DNA of 52,168 nucleotides from Bacillota bacterium (GCA_023411225.1 JAEYPA010000110.1:1-52168), one strand, 5' to 3'. Positions 1 to 8,793 are shown, numbered from the stretch's first letter. Numbers and translations: made by a program. Notes: generated by a model not told the origin, from the sequence alone.

Positions 1-2
1 TC

Positions 3-47
3 ACTGTATATCCAGAATTTGAGGCCAAGGGGAATGGCATCGACTAA
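3..47 (+). CDS. 3' end of an upstream gene, product unknown (partial)
   Basis: An open frame enters from the left edge and stops with TAA at 45-47. The 14 visible residues (TVYPEFEAKGNGID) form a plausible acidic C-terminus but are too few to name a family. Another frame is open to about position 63, so the choice of frame is uncertain. Confidence 0.3.
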   Translation, partial: TVYPEFEAKGNGID

Positions 48-131
48 GAGAGCTTTACTATGAAAAGTTAAAAAAGTGAGAAAAAGCGAGTTAACAAGAG
101 AAAAATAAAGATTATTATGGGAGGTAATATA

Positions 132-374
132 ATGAATGAGATTAAATCAGTAAAAATATTAGGTGGTGGATGCGCCAAATGTAATTCCCTGGAGGCAGCA
201 ACAAAAGAAGCTTTAACTGAGCTTGGAGTAAATGTTTCTATTGAACATGTGACAGATTTTAGTGTGATAGCAGAATATGGTGTTATGAGTACACCTGCTT
301 TAGTTGTGAATGAAAAGGTACTCTCTTATGGAAAGGTACTAAATAAAAAGCAGGTTATTAAATTATTGCAATAA
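132..374 (+). CDS. small thioredoxin-like CxxC protein
   Basis: This is an 80-residue protein resembling the redox-active disulfide protein 2 family, single-domain thioredoxin folds about 80 residues long. A CAKC motif (Cys14 and Cys17) follows the first beta strand, and STPALVVN supplies the cis-proline loop typical of thioredoxins. The ATG at 132 is chosen because a GGGAGGT ribosome binding site lies directly upstream (about 119-125); the in-frame ATG at 117 would put that site inside the gene. Such proteins are often encoded beside putative permeases of arsenic or thiol resistance systems; here the preceding gene is outside the window. The likely role is cytoplasmic disulfide exchange, with unknown partner. 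Family is supported by motif and length; function is inference. Confidence 0.8.
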   Translation: MNEIKSVKILGGGCAKCNSLEAATKEALTELGVNVSIEHVTDFSVIAEYGVMSTPALVVNEKVLSYGKVLNKKQVIKLLQ

Positions 375-419
375 CAGCTACACTATTGACAAATATTGAT
401 ATGTTGTGTATGCTTATAA

Positions 420-632
420 CCAATTGAATAGTCGGCATAGGTGTCAGGGAAGGCTTAGCAATAAGTGCTTGCTCTGGTGAAAAGGGAAACAGGTGTAAGT
501 CCTGTACGAACTCGTCACTGTAATTAGGGAATATATCTTCAGTCAAAGGTTACTTTGACTAATCACTGGGAGACTGGGAAGTGGAAGGTGTGTGGTGATC
601 TATAAGTCAGGAGACCTGCCTAAGGGCCGGTA
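420..632 (+). promoter_or_regulatory. cobalamin (adenosylcobalamin-type) riboswitch
   Basis: The leader contains the conserved cobalamin-riboswitch core: a GGGAA...GGTG...GTCC segment with the CACTGTA motif at about 483-522, then the B12 box AGTCAGGAGACCTGCCT at 605-621. An expression platform with a terminator follows (719-749). It lies upstream of the DUF4430/ECF transporter operon beginning at 956, in the sense orientation, so high cobalamin should stop expression of the uptake genes. Outer limits are approximate because the P1 stem was not folded computationally. Confidence 0.93.
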
Positions 633-718
633 CAAGGAACCAATTTGGTTTCATACCACGAGTAAAATGGTAGTACGGTTACAGATAAGATTAAATTCTA
701 TTTGTTCATATGCATGAA

Positions 719-749
719 ACCTCTTACTAAATGGTAGGAGGTATTTTTT
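719..749 (+). terminator. riboswitch expression-platform terminator
   Basis: An 8-bp stem (CCTCTTAC at 720-727 with GTAGGAGG at 734-741, one G-U pair) and 6-nt loop is followed by a T-rich tract at 742-749. It stands about 100 nt after the B12 box and well before the first gene, as expected for transcriptional attenuation. Confidence 0.8.
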
Positions 750-864
750 GTGTAATCAGCGAACCAAGCACAAAGTGCTTGTATGGCAAAAGAGAAGTGA
801 TCAGATGGAGACATCTGAGAGCGAAGTCTTTCTAGAATAAAACCATCATAAAACTCATATAACC

Positions 865-920
865 AAATTAGGAGTACTTCTTTGTTCTCAATCGTTATCT
901 ATGGAAGTGCTTATTTGGCA
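865..920 (+). repeat. leader inverted repeat upstream of the DUF4430 gene
   Basis: Between the riboswitch terminator and the gene at 956 there is an imperfect inverted repeat. CCAAAT plus AGTACTTC at 865-882 pairs with GAAGTGCT plus ATTTGG near 903-919. No T-tract follows, so it is not an obvious terminator; it could shape the 5' leader. Significance unknown. Confidence 0.35.
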
Positions 921-955
921 TTTCTTTAGAAATAAATTATGAGGTGTAGATAAGT

Positions 956-1414
956 ATGAAAAAGGTTTTAAAAAGAAGTAGTTTATTGGTAGTGTTAATT
1001 ATTACAATGGTGTTATCCGTTACTGGATGTAACAGCAAAAATGACAAGAAAGAACCAGCAGTTACAACTCCTGCAATTACAACTCCTGCAACTACTAATC
1101 CTGCTGTTATGAAATCAATTACAGTAGAAGTAGTAGATGACAAAGGGGTAAGTAAGACTTATAACGTAAAATCAGATGCCAAATTTTTATTTGATGCCAT
1201 AAAAGCTACAGAAGGCTTGACTCTAGATGGCGCTGTAGGTGATTACGGGTATTATATTACAGCTGTAAACGGGATTACAGCTGATTTTGAGAAGGATAAA
1301 GCATATTGGGCGTTCTATGTAAACGGAGAATATGGCCAGAAAAGTATAGATACACAGGCAATTGCTGATGGCGATACTTTTAAATTGGCATACGAAAAGG
1401 ATAAGAGCAAATAA
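956..1414 (+). CDS. DUF4430 lipoprotein, probable cobalamin-capture protein
   Basis: This 152-residue protein starts with a lipoprotein signal: basic N-terminus, hydrophobic core and lipobox SVTGC with Cys25 as the predicted lipidated residue. A Pro/Thr-rich linker (about 33-52) leads to one DUF4430 domain (about 55-150) with the typical core AYWAFYVNGEYG followed by a GD turn and a terminal beta strand. DUF4430 (PF14478) is related to the C-terminal beta domain of animal transcobalamin and intrinsic factor. As the first gene after a cobalamin riboswitch, ahead of an ECF transporter, it probably captures cobalamin or a derivative outside the membrane. An AGGTG site precedes the ATG. Lipidation and family are well supported; the ligand is inferred from context. 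Confidence 0.82.
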   Translation: MKKVLKRSSLLVVLIITMVLSVTGCNSKNDKKEPAVTTPAITTPATTNPAVMKSITVEVVDDKGVSKTYNVKSDAKFLFDAIKATEGLTLDGAVGDYGYYITAVNGITADFEKDKAYWAFYVNGEYGQKSIDTQAIADGDTFKLAYEKDKSK

Positions 1415-1422
1415 ATTTCATG

Positions 1423-1456
1423 GTGGGATTAGATAATTGGTCTAATCCCGCTTTTA
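1423..1456 (+). terminator. intra-operon hairpin terminator
   Basis: An 11-bp stem (GTGGGATTAGA with TCTAATCCCGC, one G-U pair, 7-nt loop) is followed by CTTTTACT. It lies between the DUF4430 lipoprotein gene and the rest of the uptake operon, so it may be a partial terminator making the lipoprotein transcript more abundant than the transporter genes. Confidence 0.65.
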
Positions 1457-1519
1457 CTATAGTAGCTACAGAGGAGGTTTTCCTCCTGCTTATAAAATAA
1501 CTGTATAGGAGGATGCATT

Positions 1520-3085
1520 TTGAAGAAATTATATAAAATAGTAGCATGTTTCTTACTCCTTATTACAGTATCTCTACCAATCGATACTGTACATGCTTCC
1601 CAAGAAAGTCAACCTTCTAATCTTGATGAATACATTAATAAGATTGTAACCTATATAATAAAACAAGCAGAAGTCACAAGTATTCAAGAAGTCTTGGACG
1701 CTGTTTATAGTGAGAACTCTTTAAATGGTGTAACCCAGACATATTGCCTGGGTCTACGTGGATTATATAAAGATTTGAATTACACAAGCTATATTAATAG
1801 TCTTACATCAACACTTAAAACTGAGGATCAGTGGAAGAATATAACCCCACAAACCTTTCAAAAGCATGCGTTGGTTTATGAAGCCTTAAGTAGTGACAAT
1901 CCTCTTTTGTCCTATGCCAAGGAAAATACCATGGGTGTAGATGGAATTATGAGCTATATCTTTGGGTTATTTCTTCTTGAGGCTAATGGTGAAAAAAATG
2001 AGGATACATTAAGTAAAGAGTTAGTTTACGGGCTGATTGCTTACCAATTAGAGGATGGCGGGTTTGCTTATACAGGGGATAAAGGAGATGTAGATGTCAC
2101 TTCATTTGCCTTACAGGCATTAGCACCTTTTGTCACCACAGATAAGGTCATAAAAGAATCAGTGGATAGAGCACTTCTCTTTTTGTCGAAAGCACAGCTT
2201 AAAGATGGAGATTTTGAAAACTTTGGAGCAGCATCCAGTGATAGTACTGCGCAGGTTATGTTAGCACTATGTGCGCTTGACATAGATTACACCTCAGATA
2301 CCAGATTTATAAAGGATAACCATAATGTTTTTGATGGGTTAATCAGATATCAACTTGCAGACGGAAGCTTTGCACATACCCTTGAGGATCAGAGTAATAA
2401 CATGTCAACGGCTCAATGCTTAAGTGCATTAGTTGCCTTAAATCGGTATGAAAAAGGTCAATGCTTTCTCTATCAATATGGGGATAAAGGATATGATAAT
2501 GGATCATCAGTAATTGATCGGCAAACAAACATTTCTTATAAATGGATTATAACCGGTGCAATCCTGTTACTATTAGGTCTTTATGCTGTTATTTTTGCCG
2601 GCCGGAATAAAAAGAGACTTCTTGGTACCTTTCTTGTATCGATAATTTTGTTACTTGCAACATGGTTAATCAATATACAGTCACCAGAGCAGTACTATAG
2701 TAAAAAAGATTCTGATGAGATTACTGCCCCTGTTAAGGTATCTGTTGCAATACGCTGTGATACAGTGGCGGGAAAAGCAGACTTTATCCCTAAGGATGGA
2801 GTGATATTACCAGAGGAAGTTGTTACTGTACAAAAGGGAGCTACCGCGCTTGACGTTCTCTTGAAGGTGACAGCTGAGCACAAGATTCAGATGGAATATA
2901 AAGATGCCGGATATGTAGAGGGAATAGGGTTTCTGTATGAGTTTAAATATGGTGATCTATCAGGCTGGCTGTACAAAATAAATGGAAACTTCCAAAGTAA
3001 AGGCGCTTGGGAAAATACAGTACATGAGGGAGATCAAATTATATGGGTATATTCATGTAATTTGGGAAAGGATTTAGGTGATTAG
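1520..3085 (+). CDS. membrane-anchored intrinsic-factor/transcobalamin-like protein
   Basis: This 521-residue protein has a cleavable-looking signal peptide (1-26, ending VHA) and an alpha/alpha-toroid region (about 30-330). The toroid carries repeated prenyltransferase/terpenoid-cyclase-like motifs YQLEDGGFAY, AQLKDGDFENFG and YQLADGSFAHT. Two membrane helices follow (about 340-360 and 369-388), then a C-terminal DUF4430 domain (about 402-518) containing SGWLYKINGNFQSKGAWE. Toroid plus DUF4430 is the domain plan of animal intrinsic factor and transcobalamin, here with a membrane hairpin between the halves so that both should face outward. Translation starts at TTG 1520, seven bases after AGGAGG (1507-1512); the nearby ATG at 1513 is out of frame. 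The gene ends 4 bp before ecfT and lies under the cobalamin riboswitch. Cobalamin capture for the ECF transporter is inferred. Confidence 0.83.
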   Translation: MKKLYKIVACFLLLITVSLPIDTVHASQESQPSNLDEYINKIVTYIIKQAEVTSIQEVLDAVYSENSLNGVTQTYCLGLRGLYKDLNYTSYINSLTSTLKTEDQWKNITPQTFQKHALVYEALSSDNPLLSYAKENTMGVDGIMSYIFGLFLLEANGEKNEDTLSKELVYGLIAYQLEDGGFAYTGDKGDVDVTSFALQALAPFVTTDKVIKESVDRALLFLSKAQLKDGDFENFGAASSDSTAQVMLALCALDIDYTSDTRFIKDNHNVFDGLIRYQLADGSFAHTLEDQSNNMSTAQCLSALVALNRYEKGQCFLYQYGDKGYDNGSSVIDRQTNISYKWIITGAILLLLGLYAVIFAGRNKKRLLGTFLVSIILLLATWLINIQSPEQYYSKKDSDEITAPVKVSVAIRCDTVAGKADFIPKDGVILPEEVVTVQKGATALDVLLKVTAEHKIQMEYKDAGYVEGIGFLYEFKYGDLSGWLYKINGNFQSKGAWENTVHEGDQIIWVYSCNLGKDLGD

Positions 3086-3089
3086 TATA

Positions 3090-3959
3090 ATGAATAGATT
3101 GCATCCATTTACAGTATTTATTTATTATGCTTTAGTAATTGGTATCACAGCTTTTATGATGCATCCTGTCATTTTAGGAATATCCTTTATAGGGGTAATG
3201 GCTTTTAAAATAATAGAAAGAGAAGAATTTAAAATAAAAAGTGTTGCAGTTTGTATCATGGCTTTTCTTGTACTATCCTTACTCAATCCTTTGTTTTATC
3301 ACAATGGGAAGACGGTTCTGTTGGTAATCAACCAAAACCCCATAACATTAGAAGCAATCATATACGGCATGGTAGCTGCGGGAGTTATTATAACAGTATT
3401 GCTTTGGTGCCAAAAGATGGCTCAATATATGACTACAGACAAAACCATGTACCTAATAGGAAAACTCTCTAAAAAGGGGGGCCTAATTATTGCTATGGTG
3501 TTCCGATTAATGCCTCAGTATCGTACTCAGGCGAAAGAAATAAGAGAAACCCAGAAAGCATTAGGGCTTTTTAAGAAGGAAAGCTATATAGAGAAGCTGA
3601 TAAGTCACTTTCATGTATTTTCTGCCATGGTGACCTGGGCATTGGAACATTCTGTAGATACTGCGGATTCTATGCGTGCCAGAGGTTATGGTATAAGAAA
3701 ACGTTCTTCCTATACCAATTATCGCTTTCAGATATGGGATGCAGTTTATATTGTGGTAATGCTTACTATACTGGGAATTGTACTTGCCCAAAGTATGAGG
3801 AATCAGTTATCGGTTACCTATTATCCGGAATTTTCCCTAAAATACGTCATTGCTGAGAACTGGGGAACCTATCTAACTTATGGATTTCTTGTGTTCATGA
3901 TGCCAATGGTTGAAAGTAAGGAGATAATAAAGTGGAATTATTTAATGTGGAAAAAGTAA
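3090..3959 (+). CDS. ecfT: ECF transporter transmembrane component EcfT
   Basis: This roughly 289-residue polytopic protein belongs to the CbiQ/EcfT family. It has several N-terminal membrane helices, a cytoplasmic region containing the coupling motif ADSMRARGYG (around residue 196; the Ala-Arg-Gly signature that contacts the ATPases), and C-terminal helices. It couples the ATPases to the substrate-binding S subunit. ATG 3090 is preferred because AGGTG lies 9 bases upstream; GTG 3078 is an alternative that would overlap the preceding gene. Its 3' end overlaps the ATPase gene by 28 bp. The riboswitch and adjacent S component point to cobalamin as substrate. Confidence 0.92.
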   Translation: MNRLHPFTVFIYYALVIGITAFMMHPVILGISFIGVMAFKIIEREEFKIKSVAVCIMAFLVLSLLNPLFYHNGKTVLLVINQNPITLEAIIYGMVAAGVIITVLLWCQKMAQYMTTDKTMYLIGKLSKKGGLIIAMVFRLMPQYRTQAKEIRETQKALGLFKKESYIEKLISHFHVFSAMVTWALEHSVDTADSMRARGYGIRKRSSYTNYRFQIWDAVYIVVMLTILGIVLAQSMRNQLSVTYYPEFSLKYVIAENWGTYLTYGFLVFMMPMVESKEIIKWNYLMWKK

Positions 3960-5575
3960 GGTTTCGTTTCCTTAATTATGGGAACGGTACCTTTGATAAT
4001 CAACCTTATATTTTAGAGGATGTCTCCTTTGTGATACAAAAGGGGGATTTTGTCGTTCTGGCGGGTGATACAGGATGTGGAAAATCTACTCTCCTAAGAT
4101 TGCTGAAAAAAGAACTATCTCCTAGAGGGGAAAGAACAGGAAGTATCCGATTTTTAGGAAAAGAATTAGAGGAATATGAAGAGGGAGAACTGACAGAAAG
4201 AATTGGATTTGTTATGCAAAGTCCGGAGCATCAGTGTGTTACGGATAAGGTTTGGCATGAAATTGCATTTGGGTTAGAAAATATGGGAATAAAACAACAG
4301 GAGATGCGATTCCGGTGTGCAGAGATAGCATCTTATTTTGGTATGGACCAATGGTTGGATAAAGAGGTACATACTCTTTCTGGTGGACAAAAACAACTTT
4401 TAAACCTAGCTGCTGTCCTAGTGATGAGACCGGAAATTCTGATATTAGATGAGCCTACTTCTCAATTAGACCCTATATCTGCAGAGAATTTTATACAGAC
4501 TATAAAGAAATTAAATGAGGAAACAGGAATTACAATATTGATTGCGGAGCATAGGCTGGAAAATGTGTTACCACTGGCTGATAAGGCAATATTGATGGAT
4601 AGAGGAAGAATAGTGTATGAGGATAGTCCCAAGCAAATGACTGTTAACATGCCTTGCTTTAGTAAATTTAAAAGAGCGCTTCCTTGTAGTATGCGGTTAT
4701 ATATGGAGGTTAACAAAATGGATAGTAGTACAGGGTGTCCCCTTACAGTAGCCGAGGGGCAGCAATATTTGTATACCTATTTTCAAAAGGATCACCCTAG
4801 AAAGCAGAAACTCAGCTTGTGCTCAATAAAGGATAAACAGCTGGAAAATAGAGAGTTAAGCTTGGAACTAAAATCTATCTGGTTTAAATATAATAAAAAA
4901 GGAGTAGATGTTCTTAAGAATACCAATATTAAGTTACACAAAGGGGAAATTCTATGTCTCTTAGGTGCTAATGGATCCGGGAAATCTACTGCTTTAAAAT
5001 GTGCAGCAGGGATTCTAAAGCCTTATGCCGGAAAAATAAAAGCAAAAGGTCGGCAAATAGCCTATCTTCCTCAGAATGTGGAAACTGTATTTGTGACTGA
5101 TTTGGTGGAGGATGACCTGAAATTGGTGGGATATGATATGGAGAATTCAACATATCCGTTTGATCTGTCACCATACTATAAGAAGCATCCTTATGATTTA
5201 AGTGGTGGGGAAAAACAGCTTGTGGCAATTGCAAAAGTTTTGGCAAAAGGAGCGGAGATTCTATTACTGGATGAACCTGCAAAGGGGCTAGACGCCAACA
5301 CCAAAGCTGTACTACTGAAACTGTTAAAAGAACTTGTTAAACAGGGAAAGTCGATTCTTTTAGTTACCCATGACGTTGAATTTGCAGCCTTATGTGGTGA
5401 TCAGTGTGCACTTTTTTATCGAGGCGAAATAGTATCTTCCAGCAGTGAGAGAAACTTTTTTGCAGGCAACGCCTTTTATACAACAGCAGCATCACGAATA
5501 TCCCGTGAATTCTACCAAGATATTGTGACTACAGAGGAGTTGCTTCAGGTACTTAGGGAGGAAGGGGGAAAGTAA
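3932..5575 (+). CDS. ecfA: fused double ECF ATPase (EcfA-EcfA')
   Basis: Two ABC ATPase domains lie in one 547-residue chain. Domain 1 has Walker A GDTGCGKST (about 45), signature LSGGQ (about 149), Walker B ILILDEPT (about 169) and an EH switch in IAEHRLE. Domain 2 has Walker A GANGSGKST (about 345), LSGGE (about 423), ILLLDEPAKGLD (about 442) and the switch His in VTHDVEF. Both sites look complete, so both should hydrolyse ATP. ECF ATPases are usually two genes; a fused pair is a known variant. The GTG start at 3932 follows AAGGAG by 8 bases and overlaps the end of ecfT, indicating translational coupling. The S-component gene starts 2 bp after the stop. Confidence 0.94.
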   Translation: MELFNVEKVRFRFLNYGNGTFDNQPYILEDVSFVIQKGDFVVLAGDTGCGKSTLLRLLKKELSPRGERTGSIRFLGKELEEYEEGELTERIGFVMQSPEHQCVTDKVWHEIAFGLENMGIKQQEMRFRCAEIASYFGMDQWLDKEVHTLSGGQKQLLNLAAVLVMRPEILILDEPTSQLDPISAENFIQTIKKLNEETGITILIAEHRLENVLPLADKAILMDRGRIVYEDSPKQMTVNMPCFSKFKRALPCSMRLYMEVNKMDSSTGCPLTVAEGQQYLYTYFQKDHPRKQKLSLCSIKDKQLENRELSLELKSIWFKYNKKGVDVLKNTNIKLHKGEILCLLGANGSGKSTALKCAAGILKPYAGKIKAKGRQIAYLPQNVETVFVTDLVEDDLKLVGYDMENSTYPFDLSPYYKKHPYDLSGGEKQLVAIAKVLAKGAEILLLDEPAKGLDANTKAVLLKLLKELVKQGKSILLVTHDVEFAALCGDQCALFYRGEIVSSSSERNFFAGNAFYTTAASRISREFYQDIVTTEELLQVLREEGGK

Positions 5576-5576
5576 T

Positions 5577-6254
5577 ATGAAAAAGAGAAAACTTGGCCTT
5601 TTTATTCCTCTTTTATTAATGCCCACTTTGTTATGGGTTAGTTCCATTGTTTTAAAAGAGCAGTATTATGCAGTCTGTTCCATCTTATTTGCCATACTTT
5701 CTTGTGTTTTTGTTATGCTTATTTTTGATCGACACTCAACCAATATTCGATTGACAATTCTTATAGCAGTAATGACAACGATGTCTGTTCTAAGTCGGTT
5801 TTTCTTTGCTATGGTGCCTGGGTTTAAGCCAATGACAGCCATTATCGTTCTGACCGCAATCTATCTGGGCCCAGAAGCAGGATTTTTCTGTGGAGCTTTT
5901 ACGGCATTAGTTTCGAATATGTATTTTGGCCAGGGTCCATGGACCCCATTTCAGATGCTTTCCTATGGTCTCATAGGTCTTTTAGCAGGAGTATTGTCTA
6001 TATCCCTTAAGAAAAATAAAATTCTATTGGTTGGATATGGAATATTTGCGGGGATTATGTATTCCTTTGTCATGGATGTATGGACGGTTCTTTGGTATCA
6101 CTCAGGCTTCCAATTAAAACTATATATAGCAGCGTTAATAACAGCAACTCCATATACCTTATCCTATGCTATTTCCAATGCCATTTTTCTCTTAGTTTTT
6201 ACTAAAACATTTACACGTAAAATGGAACGTATTGTATATAAAGTTGGAATTTAA
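5577..6254 (+). CDS. ECF transporter S component, probable cobalamin type
   Basis: This 225-residue, very hydrophobic protein has about six membrane helices and the ECF S-component pattern. The segment around GFFCGAFTALVSNMYFG and GPWTPFQMLSYGLIG is shared with S components of cobalamin-linked ECF systems. The S subunit binds the vitamin and toppled movement driven by the T and A subunits brings it in. It begins 2 bp after the ATPase gene with a GGGGGAAAG site and closes the riboswitch-controlled operon. Cobalamin specificity rests on the riboswitch and operon partners more than on sequence alone; cobinamide or another corrinoid is possible. Confidence 0.86.
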   Translation: MKKRKLGLFIPLLLMPTLLWVSSIVLKEQYYAVCSILFAILSCVFVMLIFDRHSTNIRLTILIAVMTTMSVLSRFFFAMVPGFKPMTAIIVLTAIYLGPEAGFFCGAFTALVSNMYFGQGPWTPFQMLSYGLIGLLAGVLSISLKKNKILLVGYGIFAGIMYSFVMDVWTVLWYHSGFQLKLYIAALITATPYTLSYAISNAIFLLVFTKTFTRKMERIVYKVGI

Positions 6255-6306
6255 AAGAAAATGTGCTATTATAAATTTATCTATAGCGCGAAAAAGATAG
6301 TATTAT

Positions 6307-6817
6307 ATGATGAATCAAGGAGAAATAGTGGAATACGGAGTAATCGCGAGTGTAGTAATCCTATGTGTTTTCCTGGCAACTATTCTTTTAAAGAATAATT
6401 TTCAAATTGAAAAAGTAAAGGATACCTACCAGGTTGAAGTGCTTAAAATCAGCCGTTATGGTTTGTTCAAGCCTTTGAAGATATTGCTGTGTGGCCATCT
6501 CACTATGGGTTGCCAATTTATAAGGCTCTTGTTAGGGCAGGAGACAAGTATTGTTGGTATAGCTATTTTGAGAATGTTGCTGTACAGAAGATCCAAATAC
6601 AACCTATTGCACTCACTGGTCTTGGATCTATTTATTCCATGATCAGGTGAAAGGTGTGCAGGATACGGAGGCGATATTATGAGGTAATAAGGACAATGAG
6701 TACGGTTTTGTGCCAAACAATGCAAATGGTGGAGGAACCTGCGAGGTAAAGGATGAGCAGAATAAAGCCTATCATAGTATATTTGAATGGCTAAATTGCC
6801 AAATGAAAATACAGTAG
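6307..6817 (+). pseudogene. frameshifted remnant of an unknown secreted or membrane protein
   Basis: Protein-like sequence moves through all three frames. First comes a TM-anchor N-terminus from ATG 6307 or 6310 (VIASVVILCVFLATILLKN), ending near 6450. Then another frame reads WFVQAFEDIAVWPSHYG, LPIYKALVRAGDKYCWYSYF and on to about 6630. The third frame then reads YLFHDQVKGVQDTEAIL, a stop, then GFVPNNANGGGTCEVKDEQ and a stop at 6815. At least two frameshifts and one nonsense codon are needed to join them. The parent family was not recognised. It lies between the B12 operon and fbp, and its end overlaps the fbp leader. Confidence 0.6.
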
Positions 6818-6846
6818 TAAATGATTCACTAAGGAGACCTAAGATA

Positions 6847-8793
6847 ATGGATGTAAGATATTTAAAAATGTTAGCTAAACAGTATCCCAATGTTGCAGCT
6901 GCAGCCACGGAGATTACCAACCTGCAAGCCATTAGAAATCTTCCTAAAGGTACGGAACATTTTATTAGTGATGTTCATGGGGAAAACCAACAGTTCCAGC
7001 ATGTGTTACGGAATGGCTCAGGAGCAATTAAACGTAAGATTGATGATGAATTTGGTAATCAGGTCAGTGTAGCAGAGAAGAGAGCGATTGCAACATTGAT
7101 TTACTATCCGGAGCAAAAACTGGAGCAGATAGTGAAGAAGGAAGAAAATTTGGAGGATTGGTATGCGGTCACCTTAACTAGGCTGATTCGGATTTGCAAA
7201 TGTGCCTCTTCCAAGTATACAAGGTCTAAAGTGCGTAAGGCCTTACCTAAGGATTTTTCCTATATTATTGAAGAACTGTTGACTGGCAGACCTGATATCT
7301 CAGACCAAGAAGCCTATTATAATGAGATTATCAATTCTGTGATTCGCATAGGAAGAGCCTCAGAGTTAATAATAGCTTTATGTAATCTGATTCGCCGTTT
7401 GGTAGTGGATCATCTTCATGTAATTGGAGATATCTATGACAGAGGTCTTTATCCGAACCTAATTATGGATACCCTTATGAGTCACCACTCAGTAGACATT
7501 CAATGGGGAAATCATGATATCTCTTGGATGGGGGCTGCAGCAGGAAACAAAGCATGCATCTGTAATGTGCTTCGTGTTTCAGCCAAATACGGCAATCTTA
7601 AATTAATTGAAGAAGGCTATGGAATTAATCTGATTCCTTTGGCACGTCTTGCGATGAGTCAATATGATCAGGATTCTTGTCAGTGCTTTAAGCTAGATTA
7701 CAGAAAGGAAAAATATGATGTTCGAGATGCACAACTAGACGAAAAAATGCATAAGGCTATTGCCATCATGCAGTTTAAGCTGGAAGGGCAGATCATACAT
7801 AAGCATCCTGAGTTTGAGATGGATGAACGGCTCCTGTTAGATAAGATACAGATTGATACAGGAATAATAACAATAGAAGGAAAGGAGTATCCACTTATGG
7901 ATACCAATTTTCCAACCATTGACTGGAGCAATCCTTACGCTCTGTCCAGTGAGGAGGAAGAAGTAATGGAAAGACTTACTAATTCCTTCGTAAAGTGTGA
8001 AAAGTTACAAAGACATGTGCGCTTTCTTTTCACCAAGGGAAGTCTGTATAAAATTTATAATGGAAATCTCTTGTATCATGGATGCGTTCCAATGAATGAG
8101 GATGGAACCTTTACTAAAGTCAACATATATGGAAATGAATATTCAGGTAAGGCACTGTATGATGTACTGGAGAGCTATTGCAGGAAGGGCTTTTACTCTA
8201 TAGATCCACTCGAGCGGGAACGAGGTAGAGATATCCTCTGGTTTATCTGGGAAAATAAGAATTCTCCTGTCTTTGGTAAGGATAAGATGACTACCTTTGA
8301 ACGTTATTTTATTGCTGATAAAGAGACACATAAGGAGCCAAAGAATGCCTATTATCATTTACTTGAAAATGAAGAGATAGTAAATAGCATTCTGCAGGAA
8401 TTTGGTCTTTCAGGGGATGAAGCTCATATTATAAATGGTCACATTCCGGTGGATGTCAGAGGGGGCGAGACCCCAGTCAAATGTGGGGGTAAGCTGTTGA
8501 TTATCGATGGAGGATTTTCAAAGGTCTATCAGAAGAAGACTGGTGTTGCAGGATACACCTTAATCTATAACTCTTATGGTTTGGTTATAGCAGCTCATGA
8601 ACCTTTTGAATCGGTTGATAAAGCAGTGGAAGATGGGACGGATATTCTATCCCATACGATGTTGGTACAACATGTGGTGAATCGAAAAATGGTAGCAGAT
8701 ACAGATACAGGTAGAGAAATGAAGATGGCCATAGAAGAATTGGAAAGTTTGGTACAAGCATACCGAGAAGGTATTATTGTAGAAAAAAATTAA
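6847..8793 (+). CDS. fbp: class III fructose-1,6-bisphosphatase
   Basis: This 649-residue protein is the Firmicutes-type (class III) gluconeogenic fructose-1,6-bisphosphatase, hydrolysing fructose 1,6-bisphosphate to fructose 6-phosphate. Calcineurin-like metal motifs are intact: DVHGE (Asp42), GDIYDRG (about 194-200), GNHD (about 221-224) and NGHIP near residue 540. Length matches the family (about 640-670). ATG 6847 is chosen because AAGGAG sits at 6831-6836 and the following residues (MDVRYLKMLAKQYPN) match a family N-terminus; the in-frame ATG at 6787 would read through the preceding remnant. It appears monocistronic. Confidence 0.95.
   Translation: MDVRYLKMLAKQYPNVAAAATEITNLQAIRNLPKGTEHFISDVHGENQQFQHVLRNGSGAIKRKIDDEFGNQVSVAEKRAIATLIYYPEQKLEQIVKKEENLEDWYAVTLTRLIRICKCASSKYTRSKVRKALPKDFSYIIEELLTGRPDISDQEAYYNEIINSVIRIGRASELIIALCNLIRRLVVDHLHVIGDIYDRGLYPNLIMDTLMSHHSVDIQWGNHDISWMGAAAGNKACICNVLRVSAKYGNLKLIEEGYGINLIPLARLAMSQYDQDSCQCFKLDYRKEKYDVRDAQLDEKMHKAIAIMQFKLEGQIIHKHPEFEMDERLLLDKIQIDTGIITIEGKEYPLMDTNFPTIDWSNPYALSSEEEEVMERLTNSFVKCEKLQRHVRFLFTKGSLYKIYNGNLLYHGCVPMNEDGTFTKVNIYGNEYSGKALYDVLESYCRKGFYSIDPLERERGRDILWFIWENKNSPVFGKDKMTTFERYFIADKETHKEPKNAYYHLLENEEIVNSILQEFGLSGDEAHIINGHIPVDVRGGETPVKCGGKLLIIDGGFSKVYQKKTGVAGYTLIYNSYGLVIAAHEPFESVDKAVEDGTDILSHTMLVQHVVNRKMVADTDTGREMKMAIEELESLVQAYREGIIVEKN

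Noticed and set aside
358..546. Minus-strand 62-codon open frame
   Set aside because: It lies within the cobalamin riboswitch and has no ribosome binding site or homology; the RNA element explains the sequence.
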